A stretch of 64,000 bases of DNA, taken from the NCBI GenBank assembly GCA_944320015.1, contig CALUFO010000012.1, positions 38,383 through 102,382 of the forward strand, given 5' to 3'. This DNA comes from an uncultured Barnesiella sp. (GTDB taxonomy: Bacteria > Bacteroidota > Bacteroidia > Bacteroidales > Barnesiellaceae). A model generated the notes under the pieces. That model saw nothing but the letters and a program-made list of their open reading frames with translations, made no database searches and was not told where the DNA came from. Made by a program: the position numbers and the translations under genes. Within the stretch, counting starts at the first letter, position 1. Every line of letters starts with the position of its first letter. Below, one piece after another: positions 31,759 through 41,500 of the stretch.

Positions 31759-32936
31759 GAAAAAGTTTTTTCCTAATCTTCCTATTCGCCGTGGCGAATA
31801 TGGAGGCGCAACATAATTGGACCGATATACTCTCTACGATAGAGTTGAATAATCCGCAATTGAAGGCCGGTGCCCAAATCGTTTTGAGCCAAAAGGCCGA
31901 GGTGTCGTCACAAAATACGCTGGAAGACCCTAATTTCGAATTTGCGCATCTGTGGGGAACCGAAAACTCCAGCGACCGCAAATACGATATTTCGGTGTCG
32001 CAGTCGTTCGATTTTCCCTCGTTGTATTTCCAACGCAACCAAATAGGAGACCTGAAACGCAGTTTATACGACGAGCAACAGGCCTCGTTGCGGCAGCAGA
32101 TTTTGTTGCAAGCCAAAGAGTTGTGCTTGCGGATAGTCTATCTGAACCGTTGCATCGCACTGGGCGACGAGCGGCAGGCCGCAGCCGACAAGCTGGCCGA
32201 ATTGTATCGGGGAAAACTCGCTTCGGGCGATGCCAATATTTTAGATGTGAACAAAATCGAAATCGAGCAGTTGAATGTCACGACCAATAATACCCGGCTG
32301 CGGAACGAGTTGGCCTCTTGCCTGTCGCAACTTCGGGTCTTGAATGGCGGTGAACCCTTGCCGGTCGAAGACTCGGTTTTGGTCGATTATGCCGACGACA
32401 TATTGCCGACTTCGTTCGACGAACTGAAATCCCAAGCGCTGGAAGCCGACCCCGAACTGCGCATGTTGCGGCAAGAAAATCTCATTGCCGACAAGTCGGT
32501 ATCGCTCAATCGAGCCGGCTGGTTGCCCAAGTTCGAATTGGGCTATCGTCATGCCTATGAATTGGGCGAACGGTTCAACGGCCTTTCAGTGGGCATTTCT
32601 ATCCCGCTGTTTGCCAACCGCAAGAAAGTGAAAATAGCCAAAGCGCAAGCCCTCGCCGGGACTTTCTCGGTCGGTGACAAAGAGCTTCAGACGATAACCG
32701 AGTTGCAAACTCTCTATAACGAAGCCGTCACCCTGAAAGAAAACCATGCGCGATATGATTTGCTTGTGCGGCAGAACAATTTCGGGTTGCTGCAAAAAGC
32801 GCTGGCAGCGGGGAAAATTTCGATGGTCGAGTATTTGGTCGATGCGACACAACTCTACGAAGCCTTTGAAAACCAGCTCTCATTGGAATATGAATATCGC
32901 CTGCGGTTGGCCCGCATGTATAAATTTGCCTTGTAA
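31755..32936 (+). CDS. TolC-family outer-membrane channel protein
   Basis: A 393-residue exported protein (signal about 1-18). It has the two repeated helical hairpins of outer-membrane factors: long amphipathic helices at about 110-190 and 290-385 with NLIAD-type turns, and strand segments SFDFPSLYFQRNQ and GLSVGISIPLFANRKK. It forms the exit duct of the metal efflux system encoded just upstream and is translationally coupled to the pump gene. A strong hairpin terminator follows. Confidence 0.9.
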   Translation: MRKSFFLIFLFAVANMEAQHNWTDILSTIELNNPQLKAGAQIVLSQKAEVSSQNTLEDPNFEFAHLWGTENSSDRKYDISVSQSFDFPSLYFQRNQIGDLKRSLYDEQQASLRQQILLQAKELCLRIVYLNRCIALGDERQAAADKLAELYRGKLASGDANILDVNKIEIEQLNVTTNNTRLRNELASCLSQLRVLNGGEPLPVEDSVLVDYADDILPTSFDELKSQALEADPELRMLRQENLIADKSVSLNRAGWLPKFELGYRHAYELGERFNGLSVGISIPLFANRKKVKIAKAQALAGTFSVGDKELQTITELQTLYNEAVTLKENHARYDLLVRQNNFGLLQKALAAGKISMVEYLVDATQLYEAFENQLSLEYEYRLRLARMYKFAL

Positions 32937-32960
32937 ACTACACATTTCGTGCCTATATGA

Positions 32961-32991
32961 CAGAGGCTGCCCCGTTGCGAGGCAGCCTCTG
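32961..32991 (+). terminator. Terminator of the metal efflux operon
   Basis: 11-bp perfect stem (32961-32971 / 32981-32991), loop 9 nt, 24 nt past the channel gene stop. Confidence 0.75.
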
Positions 32992-33088
32992 CTCGTTTGT
33001 TCCAAACGTCTTCTTTCCTCAATTTCACAAGCGATACGGGAAAAGTATAAATTCCTTTTTTCGGGCACCCCGCTCCTCTACAAACAAA

Positions 33089-33119
33089 AACCGCCCAACT
33101 GTTAAACAGTCCGGCGGTT
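33089..33119 (-). terminator. Terminator of the tRNA-Arg gene
   Basis: Outer stem 33089-33095 / 33113-33119 and inner stem 33098-33102 / 33106-33110, with TTTTTG following on the minus strand. Confidence 0.8.
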
Positions 33120-33126
33120 AACTTTG

Positions 33127-33198
33127 TACACCCGTGGGGAGTCGAACCCCAATCGAAGGAACCGGAATCCTTTATTCTATCCATTGAACTACGGGTGC
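33127..33198 (-). tRNA. tRNA-Arg (anticodon CCG)
   Basis: A 72-nt cloverleaf on the minus strand. The acceptor stem GCACCCG/CGGGTGT closes with a G-U first pair. The anticodon stem AAGGA/TCCTT encloses the loop TTCCGGT, giving anticodon CCG for codon CGG. The T-arm TGGGG-TTCGACT-CCCCA is perfect. CCA is not encoded, in line with the nucleotidyltransferase gene in the window. It has its own promoter and terminator. Confidence 0.93.
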
Positions 33199-33259
33199 CA
33201 CTAAACAAAATAGAGGTTATTGCGGCTCTTACGAGCGATTCTCCTCTCTATTTGCGTGG

Positions 33260-33290
33260 CAAAAGTAAGAAATATTTGTAGCTTTGCAAA
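33260..33290 (-). promoter_or_regulatory. tRNA-Arg promoter
   Basis: Minus strand TTTG (33290-33287), 19 nt, TACTTTTG (33267-33260), 62 nt before the tRNA. It abuts the oppositely directed ung -7 box. Confidence 0.72.
33279..33286 (+). promoter_or_regulatory. ung promoter -7 box
   Basis: TAGCTTTG, 35 nt before the ung ATG. Its last base touches the -33 TTTG of the tRNA promoter on the other strand. Confidence 0.55.
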
Positions 33291-33320
33291 CAGTTATCAC
33301 TAAAATCTTATTCGAAGATT

Positions 33321-33983
33321 ATGAATGTTCGTATCGACCCCAGTTGGCAACAGCGTCTACAAAGCGAATTTGACAAGCCCTATTTCGAGGCGCTGACCTC
33401 TTTTGTACGGCACGAATATGCCACCAAAACAGTCTACCCTCCCGGGCGCCAAATTTTTGCCGCATTCGATGCCTGTCCCTTCGACCGGGTGAAAGTGGTT
33501 ATTTTGGGGCAAGACCCCTACCACGAGCCGAATCAGGCTCACGGGCTTTGCTTCTCGGTCAACGATCAAGTGCCTTTCCCACCCTCGTTGCAAAATATTT
33601 TCAAAGAAATCGAAAGCGACTTGGGCATTCCCGTTCCTCAAAGCGGCAACCTCACTCGCTGGGCTCAGCAAGGAGTCTTGCTACTGAACGCCACCCTCAC
33701 AGTCGAAGCCCATCGGGCGGCCTCTCACCAAGGCAGAGGGTGGGAAACTTTCACCGACGCTGTCATTCATAAACTGGCCGAAGAGCGCGACCATTTGGTT
33801 TTTATCCTGTGGGGAGCGTATGCGCAACGCAAAGGCGAATTTATCGACCGCAACAGGCATTTGGTTTTGCAATCGCCTCACCCCTCGCCGTTGTCGGCTC
33901 ATCGGGGTTTTTTCGGGAATCATCATTTCAGCCAAACGAATAACTACCTGTCGGCTCATGGCATCGAGCCTATTCAATGGTAA
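33321..33983 (+). CDS. ung: Uracil-DNA glycosylase
   Basis: A 220-residue family 1 enzyme that removes uracil from DNA to start base-excision repair. The water-activating loop GQDPYHEPNQAHGLCFSV (about 62-79) with its catalytic Asp, LLNATLTV and the leucine-loop motif HPSPLSAHRGFFG (about 190-202, with the catalytic His) are complete. Length is standard. The stop codon overlaps the start of the next gene (TAATG). Confidence 0.97.
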   Translation: MNVRIDPSWQQRLQSEFDKPYFEALTSFVRHEYATKTVYPPGRQIFAAFDACPFDRVKVVILGQDPYHEPNQAHGLCFSVNDQVPFPPSLQNIFKEIESDLGIPVPQSGNLTRWAQQGVLLLNATLTVEAHRAASHQGRGWETFTDAVIHKLAEERDHLVFILWGAYAQRKGEFIDRNRHLVLQSPHPSPLSAHRGFFGNHHFSQTNNYLSAHGIEPIQW

Positions 33984-34471
33984 TGTCTCGACATATGGAA
34001 AAGATAAATATAGACGAAAGAGCCGAAAAAGCTCGTCAACTCTTTTACGATGGATACAACTGCGCACAGTCGGTTGTTCTGGCCTACTGCGATTATTTCG
34101 ACATTGACCCCTCCTTGGTGGCATCTATAAGCGCGCCGTTGGGTGGCGGCATGGGCCGATTGCGTGAAGTGTGCGGTGCCGTGAGCGGCATGTTTATGGT
34201 ACTCGGATTGTATTACAAAAACGACGCTCCGGCCGACCTTGCCAAGCGTAAACTCGTATATACCGCCGTGCAGGAACTGGCGGCAAAGTCAAAAGAGTTG
34301 AACGGCTCGATTATCTGCCGCGAACTGCTGAATCTCGACCACAAAAGCGATATTCCCACGCCCGAAGCTCGCACCGAGGCTTATTACAAGCGTCGGCCTT
34401 GCGCCAATTATGTAGCATCGGCCGCCCGCTTGGTGGGTGAAAAGTTGAACGAAGAACTGGACTCCCTATAA
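33983..34471 (+). CDS. C-GCAxxG-C-C family protein
   Basis: A 162-residue protein of the C_GCAxxG_C_C family. The first motif is YNCAQSVVLAYC (about 25-36). The second is the Cys-Gly-Ala stretch REVCGAVSGMFMVLG (about 59-73). Later cysteines lie in SIICRELL and RPCANYV. The family is thought to be redox-active or to bind metal because of these cysteines; no reaction is established. The ATG at 33983 overlaps the ung stop; another in-frame ATG lies at 33995. It may be cotranslated with ung, though a shared role is not evident. Confidence 0.85.
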   Translation: MSRHMEKINIDERAEKARQLFYDGYNCAQSVVLAYCDYFDIDPSLVASISAPLGGGMGRLREVCGAVSGMFMVLGLYYKNDAPADLAKRKLVYTAVQELAAKSKELNGSIICRELLNLDHKSDIPTPEARTEAYYKRRPCANYVASAARLVGEKLNEELDSL

Positions 34472-34560
34472 ATCTCCCAATTCCCAATGGCATTTCAATT
34501 GTAGTTTGCCTATGCACGATTCCTCCGGGAATCGCCGGATAAGGTATTTGGGAAAACCGT

Positions 34561-35298
34561 TCATTGGTGATAGTGCCCTTTCTCCTTGACCAAAACGACT
34601 TTCACCCGATTGTCTTTCAAAATGGCTCTCGACCGGGAAAAGAACGGTAATTGCCAAGCCCATCGCCGATGCTCCCATGTGAGCAAATCGACCGAAAAAT
34701 CGGTGTCGCGCAAAATACCGTAATACGACGCCGGAAAGGAAATCGCCGAAACGACTCCGCTATCGGTTATTTCCTGAACAGAATCCAACTTATTGTCGAG
34801 TTCCTCATCGGACAAATCACGAATATAAGGAATATCGAGATAACACGAAGTGTAATACCCCTGTTGGGTAAACGTCTGCAAAGCCTTCCAATTGCGAGAC
34901 TCGACAATCAACTGATCTTTGTGAGCCCCGGTCTCATCGAGCCATCGGGAAAGGACAGCCTCGGCCTGATCGCAATTCTCCTCTGTCAAGTTTTTCAAGT
35001 CGAGCCAAAGTTCCCGGTCGGGATTTCGCCCCAGAAACTCGATATATCGTTTCAACGACTCGTCGGTCGGCTCGTCATGCCCCATTCTGAAATCGGCCGA
35101 ATCGGACAGAAACAGCACATCGCACTCAAAGTTTCTATACTCGTCCTCAAATTCGCGCAATTTCTCGATCGTATTGGTTCGATGCAGCCATATCTTATCA
35201 ATATAACGCTGCACAACCCGGTCGTTCCAAAAAGGGATTGCCAACAAGAGGCACAATATCGACAGCAGCAACAGGCCATATAGACGCACAGGTCTCAT
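34561..35298 (-). CDS. Membrane-anchored protein resembling GDPD/FAM151-type TIM barrels
   Basis: A 245-residue protein with an N-terminal membrane anchor (about 7-23). KIWLHRTNTIEKLREFEDEYRNFECDVLFLSD (about 35-66) has the His-Arg-x-Asn and ExD pattern of glycerophosphodiesterase-like barrels. ADFRMGHDEP carries a further His, and LWLDLKNLTEENCDQ and VVSAISFPASYYG follow as later strands. The usual second catalytic residues of GDPD enzymes are not all obvious, so the activity is uncertain. It lies 9 nt after the aminopeptidase gene in the same direction, hence one operon. Confidence 0.5.
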   Translation of the reverse strand: MRPVRLYGLLLLSILCLLLAIPFWNDRVVQRYIDKIWLHRTNTIEKLREFEDEYRNFECDVLFLSDSADFRMGHDEPTDESLKRYIEFLGRNPDRELWLDLKNLTEENCDQAEAVLSRWLDETGAHKDQLIVESRNWKALQTFTQQGYYTSCYLDIPYIRDLSDEELDNKLDSVQEITDSGVVSAISFPASYYGILRDTDFSVDLLTWEHRRWAWQLPFFSRSRAILKDNRVKVVLVKEKGHYHQ

Positions 35299-35307
35299 CG
35301 GCCGATA

Positions 35308-36507
35308 TTATTTCAGATTCAATTTCTTCAAGATTTTCATCGGAACGGCATCCTTATGCACCAATATATCCATGGTTTTGTATTTCACAAAAGCCTCCGA
35401 AGCATAAAAATAACCGCCATAAATTTGCTCCGTGCCCCACGAATTTTTCACCTTGTAGTATTTCGTACCGTTCTGGTCGACAGCCGTCCCGACAAACACC
35501 ATGCCGTGATCGTCGGTTGTCTCGTAATTGTCGAAAGCCTCCTGACGTATCTTTTGGTCGATAAACATCTCCTCCTCGGGCTCTTCAAACTTATACAGTT
35601 CATCTTCTTTCTCGGCTTTGGAGAGTTTCACCCAACGAGCCAGTTCGGTTCCCGACAGGTTGTCGTTTTTCTTTTCGACAGGAACCACAGCAAAACCTTT
35701 GAGATACTGGAAACCCTTTTCACTCACGTCCGAAGCCCACATCACCGTGTAGTCGTGGTCGATCGCATAGTCGATAACCTCCATCAACTCATTCAAAGGA
35801 ATATTGTAATACTCCGACCACAGCCAGTTGTCGGGTACTTCAATTGCGAACGGTTTATAAAAATCGTGGTGGGTAAACGAGGTCAAAGGCACATAGTTAT
35901 CGCCTTTAATACCCAGCGCCTTGGCAAACGACTTGGGGGTGTATTCCACACCATTGTAGGTAAATTTCTCGGGCACTTTCCCCAAATAGGCATCCAACAC
36001 CGCCGTAAAACCGTCGAGCCATGCCGTCGAGAGTTTTTTGTTGGGATTCGTAATAACGGCATCGACATAGCCTTTGAGTATGGCATCGAGCTCTCCGTGT
36101 TGGTGTTTATCGGTTCCATAATTCAATCCCGTATATACCTCCTCGGGCACAATACCGTATTTGTCGATAATATAGAGTACATCGTATGCGCTACCTCCGG
36201 CTGCAAAAGCTATATCGCCGTGCATGCGCACATACTTGATCGCTTTTTCGATATAGTCGTTACGCACGATAAACATCTCGGACAAATCGACTGCCGGCTT
36301 GCCTTGGCGCAATAAATCGTCCTCGATAAACGACAGCGTGGAAAAACTCCAACAAGTACCCGAGCGACTTTGATCCTTCACCGGATTGGTTTTCAATTCT
36401 TTCGTAACGGTAAACCGATAGCCTACTGAATCTTTCTCAGCCTCTTCGGCACAAACATACGAAACGAACAATAAGGCACAAACGATTGTTAAAATTCTAC
36501 GGTTCAT
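35308..36507 (-). CDS. C1-family aminopeptidase C-like (bleomycin hydrolase) protease
   Basis: A 399-residue papain-like cysteine protease. The catalytic Cys lies in QSRSGTCWSFST (about 46-57), the His in TTDDHGMVFVG (about 340-350) and the Asn in YKVKNSWGTE. The layout is that of PepC/bleomycin hydrolase, but an N-terminal signal peptide (about 1-20) exports it, unlike the cytosolic enzyme, and the length is shorter than the usual 440-450. It probably trims peptides in the periplasm. Downstream is the GDPD-like gene. Its promoter lies back to back with that of the T9SS plug gene. Confidence 0.88.
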   Translation of the reverse strand: MNRRILTIVCALLFVSYVCAEEAEKDSVGYRFTVTKELKTNPVKDQSRSGTCWSFSTLSFIEDDLLRQGKPAVDLSEMFIVRNDYIEKAIKYVRMHGDIAFAAGGSAYDVLYIIDKYGIVPEEVYTGLNYGTDKHQHGELDAILKGYVDAVITNPNKKLSTAWLDGFTAVLDAYLGKVPEKFTYNGVEYTPKSFAKALGIKGDNYVPLTSFTHHDFYKPFAIEVPDNWLWSEYYNIPLNELMEVIDYAIDHDYTVMWASDVSEKGFQYLKGFAVVPVEKKNDNLSGTELARWVKLSKAEKEDELYKFEEPEEEMFIDQKIRQEAFDNYETTDDHGMVFVGTAVDQNGTKYYKVKNSWGTEQIYGGYFYASEAFVKYKTMDILVHKDAVPMKILKKLNLK

Positions 36508-36535
36508 AGGGAAAATGACATTTAGAAATTATCGG

Positions 36536-36568
36536 CAAAGATACCAATATTATTTTTTCTTTCCACAA
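36536..36568 (-). promoter_or_regulatory. Promoter of the exported aminopeptidase gene
   Basis: Minus strand TTG (36568-36566), 22 nt, TATCTTTG (36543-36536), 29 nt before the ATG at 36507. Confidence 0.65.
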
Positions 36569-36595
36569 GAGAAGGAGGGTTTATCTAATAAATCA

Positions 36596-36654
36596 TTGGG
36601 AAATGCAGATAAAAGTTATATATTTGTCTATCATAATCGGAATTTTATCTGCAT
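36596..36654 (+). promoter_or_regulatory. T9SS plug gene promoter inside a 12-bp inverted repeat
   Basis: TTG (36596-36598), 20 nt, TATATTTG (36619-36626). A perfect 12-bp inverted repeat (36603-36614 / 36643-36654) brackets the -7 box; its right arm reaches into the start codon at 36653. The left arm lies upstream of the likely transcript start, so the repeat acts in DNA, not as an mRNA hairpin. Confidence 0.65.
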
Positions 36655-37930
36655 GAAAACAAAATACACACTCCTTGCGATTGCCACGTTCGTTCTTTCG
36701 GGAATTTTTCCCGCAACGGCACAGCGTAATACACAGCCTTACGAAACACAAGCCTTCTCGGACCGTATCCGCACCATAGAGACCCGGGTAGAAGGGCGCG
36801 ACTTATTCCCCCCGATTATCGAACTGAATACGGGCGAACACATTACTATTTCGTTCGACGAGTTTGCCGAAGATGTCTCCTACATGCAATACAGCCTTAT
36901 CCATTGCAATGCCGACTGGCGTCCCTCCGACCTGTCGGATTTGGAATACCTCGACGGATTCAATACAAACTCTATCGAGGAGTATGAATTTTCCATGGCC
37001 ACTTTCGCCCATTATGTGCATTACAGCGTAACCCTTCCCAATGCCGACGTGCAGTTCAAAGTGTCGGGCAACTATGTACTTGTGGTCTATCCCGAGAACG
37101 AACCCGAGAATATTTTGCTGCAAGTGTGTTTCTCGGTTTATGAAAACGATATTTTGGTCGCTCCGTCGGTCACTTCCCGCACCGACATCGACTACAACCG
37201 GGAGCACCAACAGGTAGAAATCACCCTCAACGCCAACAACTATCGCATACAAAACCCCTACAACGAATTGAAAGTAAGCGTCCTGCAAAACGGGCGACGT
37301 GACCAAGAGGTCGTCGTAACCCGCCCCTTGCGCGCGCAAGGAAGTCAAATTGTCTTTGCTCACGATCGCAACTTGATTTTCGAAGCGGGAAACGAATTTC
37401 GCCGATTTGAAATGGTGGCTACCCGCTACGCCGGATTAGGAGTCGAGAAAATATATTACTTCGACCCCTATTACCATGTGGTCTTGGCTCCGTCGCTCCC
37501 CAGAGCCGAGACAAGCTACCTCTATGACCAAACTCAAAACGGGCGTTTTGTCATACGGCAAAGCGGAGCCAGCGACAGCGATACCGAAGCCGATTATTTC
37601 GTGGTGCACTTTACGCTCGACTCCGACCCTATCCCGGGCGGCAAAATATATATCGACGGCGAAATGACCCACCACCGCTACACCCCCTACAACGAAATGG
37701 TCTACAATCCCGAGACCGGTAAATACGAGAAAACCCTGCTTTTGAAACAGGGCTCATACAATTATCAATATTTGTTTTTACCCGACGGAGCCCAAGCCGC
37801 CTCGGCAGCCCCCATCGAAGGGAACTATTACCAGACGGTAAACGAATACTTGGTAAAAGTCTACCACCGGCCGCAAGGCTCTCGCTACGACAAACTTATC
37901 GGTATCGGCATGGGATTCTCGGGGCGTTAA
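36653..37930 (+). CDS. T9SS plug protein domain (DUF5103) protein
   Basis: A 425-residue exported protein (signal about 1-22, ending ATAQ). It begins QPYETQAFSDRIRTIETRVEGRDLFPPIIELNTGEHITISFDEF, continues with NADWRPSDLSDLEYLDGF (the conserved centre of the former DUF5103) and ends with immunoglobulin-like strands and YDKLIGIGMGFSGR. In Flavobacterium the Plug protein closes the T9SS translocon SprA on its periplasmic side. The secreted proteins with sorting-like folds in this window fit an active or relict T9SS. It is convergent with the PepSY-like gene; the ends overlap by 4 nt. Confidence 0.85.
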   Translation: MKTKYTLLAIATFVLSGIFPATAQRNTQPYETQAFSDRIRTIETRVEGRDLFPPIIELNTGEHITISFDEFAEDVSYMQYSLIHCNADWRPSDLSDLEYLDGFNTNSIEEYEFSMATFAHYVHYSVTLPNADVQFKVSGNYVLVVYPENEPENILLQVCFSVYENDILVAPSVTSRTDIDYNREHQQVEITLNANNYRIQNPYNELKVSVLQNGRRDQEVVVTRPLRAQGSQIVFAHDRNLIFEAGNEFRRFEMVATRYAGLGVEKIYYFDPYYHVVLAPSLPRAETSYLYDQTQNGRFVIRQSGASDSDTEADYFVVHFTLDSDPIPGGKIYIDGEMTHHRYTPYNEMVYNPETGKYEKTLLLKQGSYNYQYLFLPDGAQAASAAPIEGNYYQTVNEYLVKVYHRPQGSRYDKLIGIGMGFSGR

Positions 37931-38391
37931 TCTTTTTTCTGCTTGACAAATTCTCCCGATTTCGTAAAATAGAGTTTCACCTCGGGAGAGGACAATGAGA
38001 TTTTATAGATATTCTGCCGTTGTTCCATACTCTTCACCTTCGCTTCGGGATAATTGTCGGCCAAATATTTCACCACCTTCGACGGGAGCAGATTTACCAG
38101 CCCGTGAGAGAGGGGAGCATGTTTGGAATCTATCTCTTCCCAAACGCCTTTCTTATCGAATCCCAGTTCATACCCGCCCGAGACTTTCACCTCGTATTCT
38201 CCCCACACCTGCGAGTGCCGGCAATGAGTTACCCGGGCTCCGGGGAAATAGGTTTTCAACAGGTGTTGAGCCGCTTGCGGCAGTTCCGATACCGATATTT
38301 TTTTATCGGAGACTTTGGTTTCTCCCCGATTTGGACTTATTCCCAATGCAATCATCGAGAATAAAACAACCAGATACAAATAATTTTTCAT
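37927..38391 (-). CDS. PepSY-like (BLIP-fold) periplasmic protein
   Basis: A 154-residue exported protein with two repeats of the PepSY-like beta-lactamase-inhibitor fold (about 35-85 and 95-150). Each repeat starts with a helix (LPQAAQHLLKTYFPGARV; LPSKVVKYLADNYPEAKV) and continues with strands such as YEVKVSGGYELGFDKKGVWEEID. These Bacteroidetes proteins are secreted and of unknown ligand; some may bind proteases or envelope components. The signal is at 1-18. The gene is monocistronic and its 3' end overlaps that of the plug gene. Confidence 0.8.
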   Translation of the reverse strand: MKNYLYLVVLFSMIALGISPNRGETKVSDKKISVSELPQAAQHLLKTYFPGARVTHCRHSQVWGEYEVKVSGGYELGFDKKGVWEEIDSKHAPLSHGLVNLLPSKVVKYLADNYPEAKVKSMEQRQNIYKISLSSPEVKLYFTKSGEFVKQKKD

Positions 38392-38527
38392 ATATTTACC
38401 TCGCTTTATAGGGTTTTCCTTACACAGACTAAAAACAAATTCCTTCGAGCCAATGTTTATAAAACGATTCCCGGAATATGGTTAAATAAGGTATATAAAA
38501 AAAGAGTCCTAAAAAATTTTCCTCCGA

Positions 38528-41500
38528 ATGAAAAAAGCGCTGAAATATATTGCCGCCACAGTCGTCTCGCTCTTAGTGCTACTATTGCTCTTGCCGCTGT
38601 GCCTCTATATCCCGGCGGTTCAACAATGGGGGAAAAACGAAATAAGCAGTTATCTCTACAAATCGACCGGCATGCAACTCTCTATCGGCGAACTTGCGCT
38701 GAAATTCCCGTTGCGATTGCAATTAAACGAAACCCTACTGCTCACTCCCGAGCGAGACACCTTGTTGCAAAGTTCGAAAATACAACTCGGCGCCGCTCCG
38801 GCTGCCCTACTGAAAGGAGAGCTTCGTGTGAACGAAATCGCACTGCACAAGACAGATTTTCGATTCTCTACCGCCGACTCCGCTCTATCCCTGTCGGCTT
38901 CGATACATCAATTTTCCATACAAAACGCAACTGTCGATTTAAAGAAGTCGCACATCACTCTGCCCGACAGCCGATTGGACAACGGAAACATCGCCCTTGT
39001 CCTACGAGAGAGCGCACCCGACACCAGCGCCACCGAGAGCGCACCGCTGCCGTGGAGCATTTCGGTGGGGGAACTCGGGCTATCAAACATACACTACACC
39101 ATGCAGATGCGTCCCACTATCGAGAACATGGACGTTTCGATCGAAAACGCCTCGCTGCGGCAAGGTGAAGTCGACCTGTCCCGCCAATCGGTCAGACTCT
39201 CCGAGGCGATTATCGATAAAGGCGATTACCGTTACTATCCCGGCGGCGGAGGCGAAGATACCGATGCCCCTGCACCCACAGAAAACATCGACAACGACTC
39301 GACTGAATCGTCCCCGTGGACCATACAGGTAGAGAAATTACGGTTGCACAACAATAGCGCGCTATATGCCCTACCCACTCAAATACCACAAAAAGGGCTC
39401 GATCTCGGGTATCTCTCACTCAGCCACATAGAAATTGCCATCGACTCGCTCTATAACCGGGGTGGTAAGATACGGGCGCCTATCAAACAAATTTCGTTTG
39501 CCGAGCGTTCGGGTTTGGCCGTAACCCAAACCCACGGCGTGTTTGTCATGGATTCGACCGGCATTGCCCTGCATGACTTCCAAATGCAAACCGCCCTATC
39601 CAAAATCTCCGCACGGCTTGAAGCCGGCAACGGCATCTTCGCTCAATCACCGCAAACTCCCGTCAAGGCCGATTTACAGGCGCAAATCGCCATTGGCGAC
39701 ATTGTCACCTTATTTCCACAATACAGCGAATACACCCGGGGGTTACTCTTGTCGAGCCGCCTTCAATCGCACATTTCGCTATATGGAGAACTGGGCGACC
39801 TGCACCTGAAAGAAGGCGATGTGACACTACCCGAAGCCTTTGTCTGCCAAGCCACAGGCAACGTGCAGAACCTGACCCAAACCGACCGCTTACAAGGGAA
39901 TCTCGCATGGGAAGTGAAACTCAAAGAGTCGCCGGTTATCGCTAATGTCATACCCGATTCGCTCCGACACAGAATCCATATCCCGCCCACCCGTTTTTCG
40001 GGAAAAGCCCGGCTCACTCCCTCCACGATTCGTACAAAAGCTATCCTCGAAGCCAGCGACGGCGCCCTCACGCTTCTCGCCCGATTGAATCCCAACCGTG
40101 AACTTTACGAGGGCGATATATCCATAGAGCGATTCCCGCTATCGCTGTACCTGCCGCACGACTCTTTGGGATGCTTATCGGCTTCGATTCGATTTGCCGG
40201 AAAGCATTACAACCCGACCGACTCGGCGATGTACGCCTCGGCCGAATTGACGGTCGACACCGCCGATTACTCTGGTTACCGATACACCAGGATAGCCATC
40301 GAGGCCAACTTGAACCGGGGCCGAGTAATCGGGGGAATCACCTCGACCGATCCCAACCTGCTCACAGGCCTGGCCTTATCGGCCAACCTCTCGGAAAAGA
40401 AATATACCGCAACTTTGACCGGCGATATTCATGCCGACTTAGAGGCTTTGCGCTTCACCACCGAGACCTGCAAAATATCGACCGGGCTCGAAGTGGCGGG
40501 AGAAGTCTCACCCGCTGACGAATTTTTCAAAGCCAACGCTCAATTCCAAAACTTCTCGGCCTTGCTACCCACCTCGAAGTTGCAGGGCAACCCGTTGACA
40601 ATCTCGGCCGAAACCGATTCCACCCATATAAACGCGTCCCTGCGAAACGGCGACCTCACTGTCGATTTCACATCGGCTATCGGGTTAAACGCCTTCTTGG
40701 AGCAGGTGAACCAATCGCTTCCTATCCTTGTGCTGGCACAGCAAGACAAGAGGCTGGACATGACCGCCCTACACCATGCGCTTCCCCCCTTTGAGTTCCG
40801 GGCAAGCGCAAAGCGCGACAATCTCATACAACAATACCTCAAAGGCATGAATATGGGGTTTGCCCAACTGAACCTTCTCGTCAAGAACGACTCCTTGCTG
40901 AACTCGGCCGGCGAAATCGACCGCTTCTCGACCGGCGGTATCGCCATCGACACCATACAGCTATCTCTTTTTGAACGGCACGAACAGGAAGAGCGGCTCT
41001 ATTACTCGCTTCATGTGGGTAATAAACCGGGGAACCTCGACCAGTTGGCATCGGTCGTTCTCAACGGATTCTTGTCGGGCAACACAACCAAACTCTTTTG
41101 CGTGCAGAAAAACCGTCAAGGCCAAGAAGGTTTCAGGATAGGTTGCCAAGCCAATTTCTTGGACTCCTTGGTACAAGTATCGTTCTTCCCCGAGAATCCT
41201 ATTATCGGATTCGAAACATGGAACCTGAATCCCGATAATTTCTTTGCCTACTATTACGGGAAACACTTCGACGCCGACATCGCACTCATACACACCGACA
41301 AACACTTTATTATCAAAACCATACACGAGGATCGTCCCCATAGCCGCTTGCGGCAGGAACCGTTGAAGGTCGACATTAACGGCATGGAAATCGCTCCATG
41401 GCTCGCCCTCTCGCCGTTCTCCCCTCAAATAGACGGAAGCATCTCGGCCAACCTGTTGATAAACTTCCCGCAAAATGAAACCGAAGTAACCGGTTCGATG

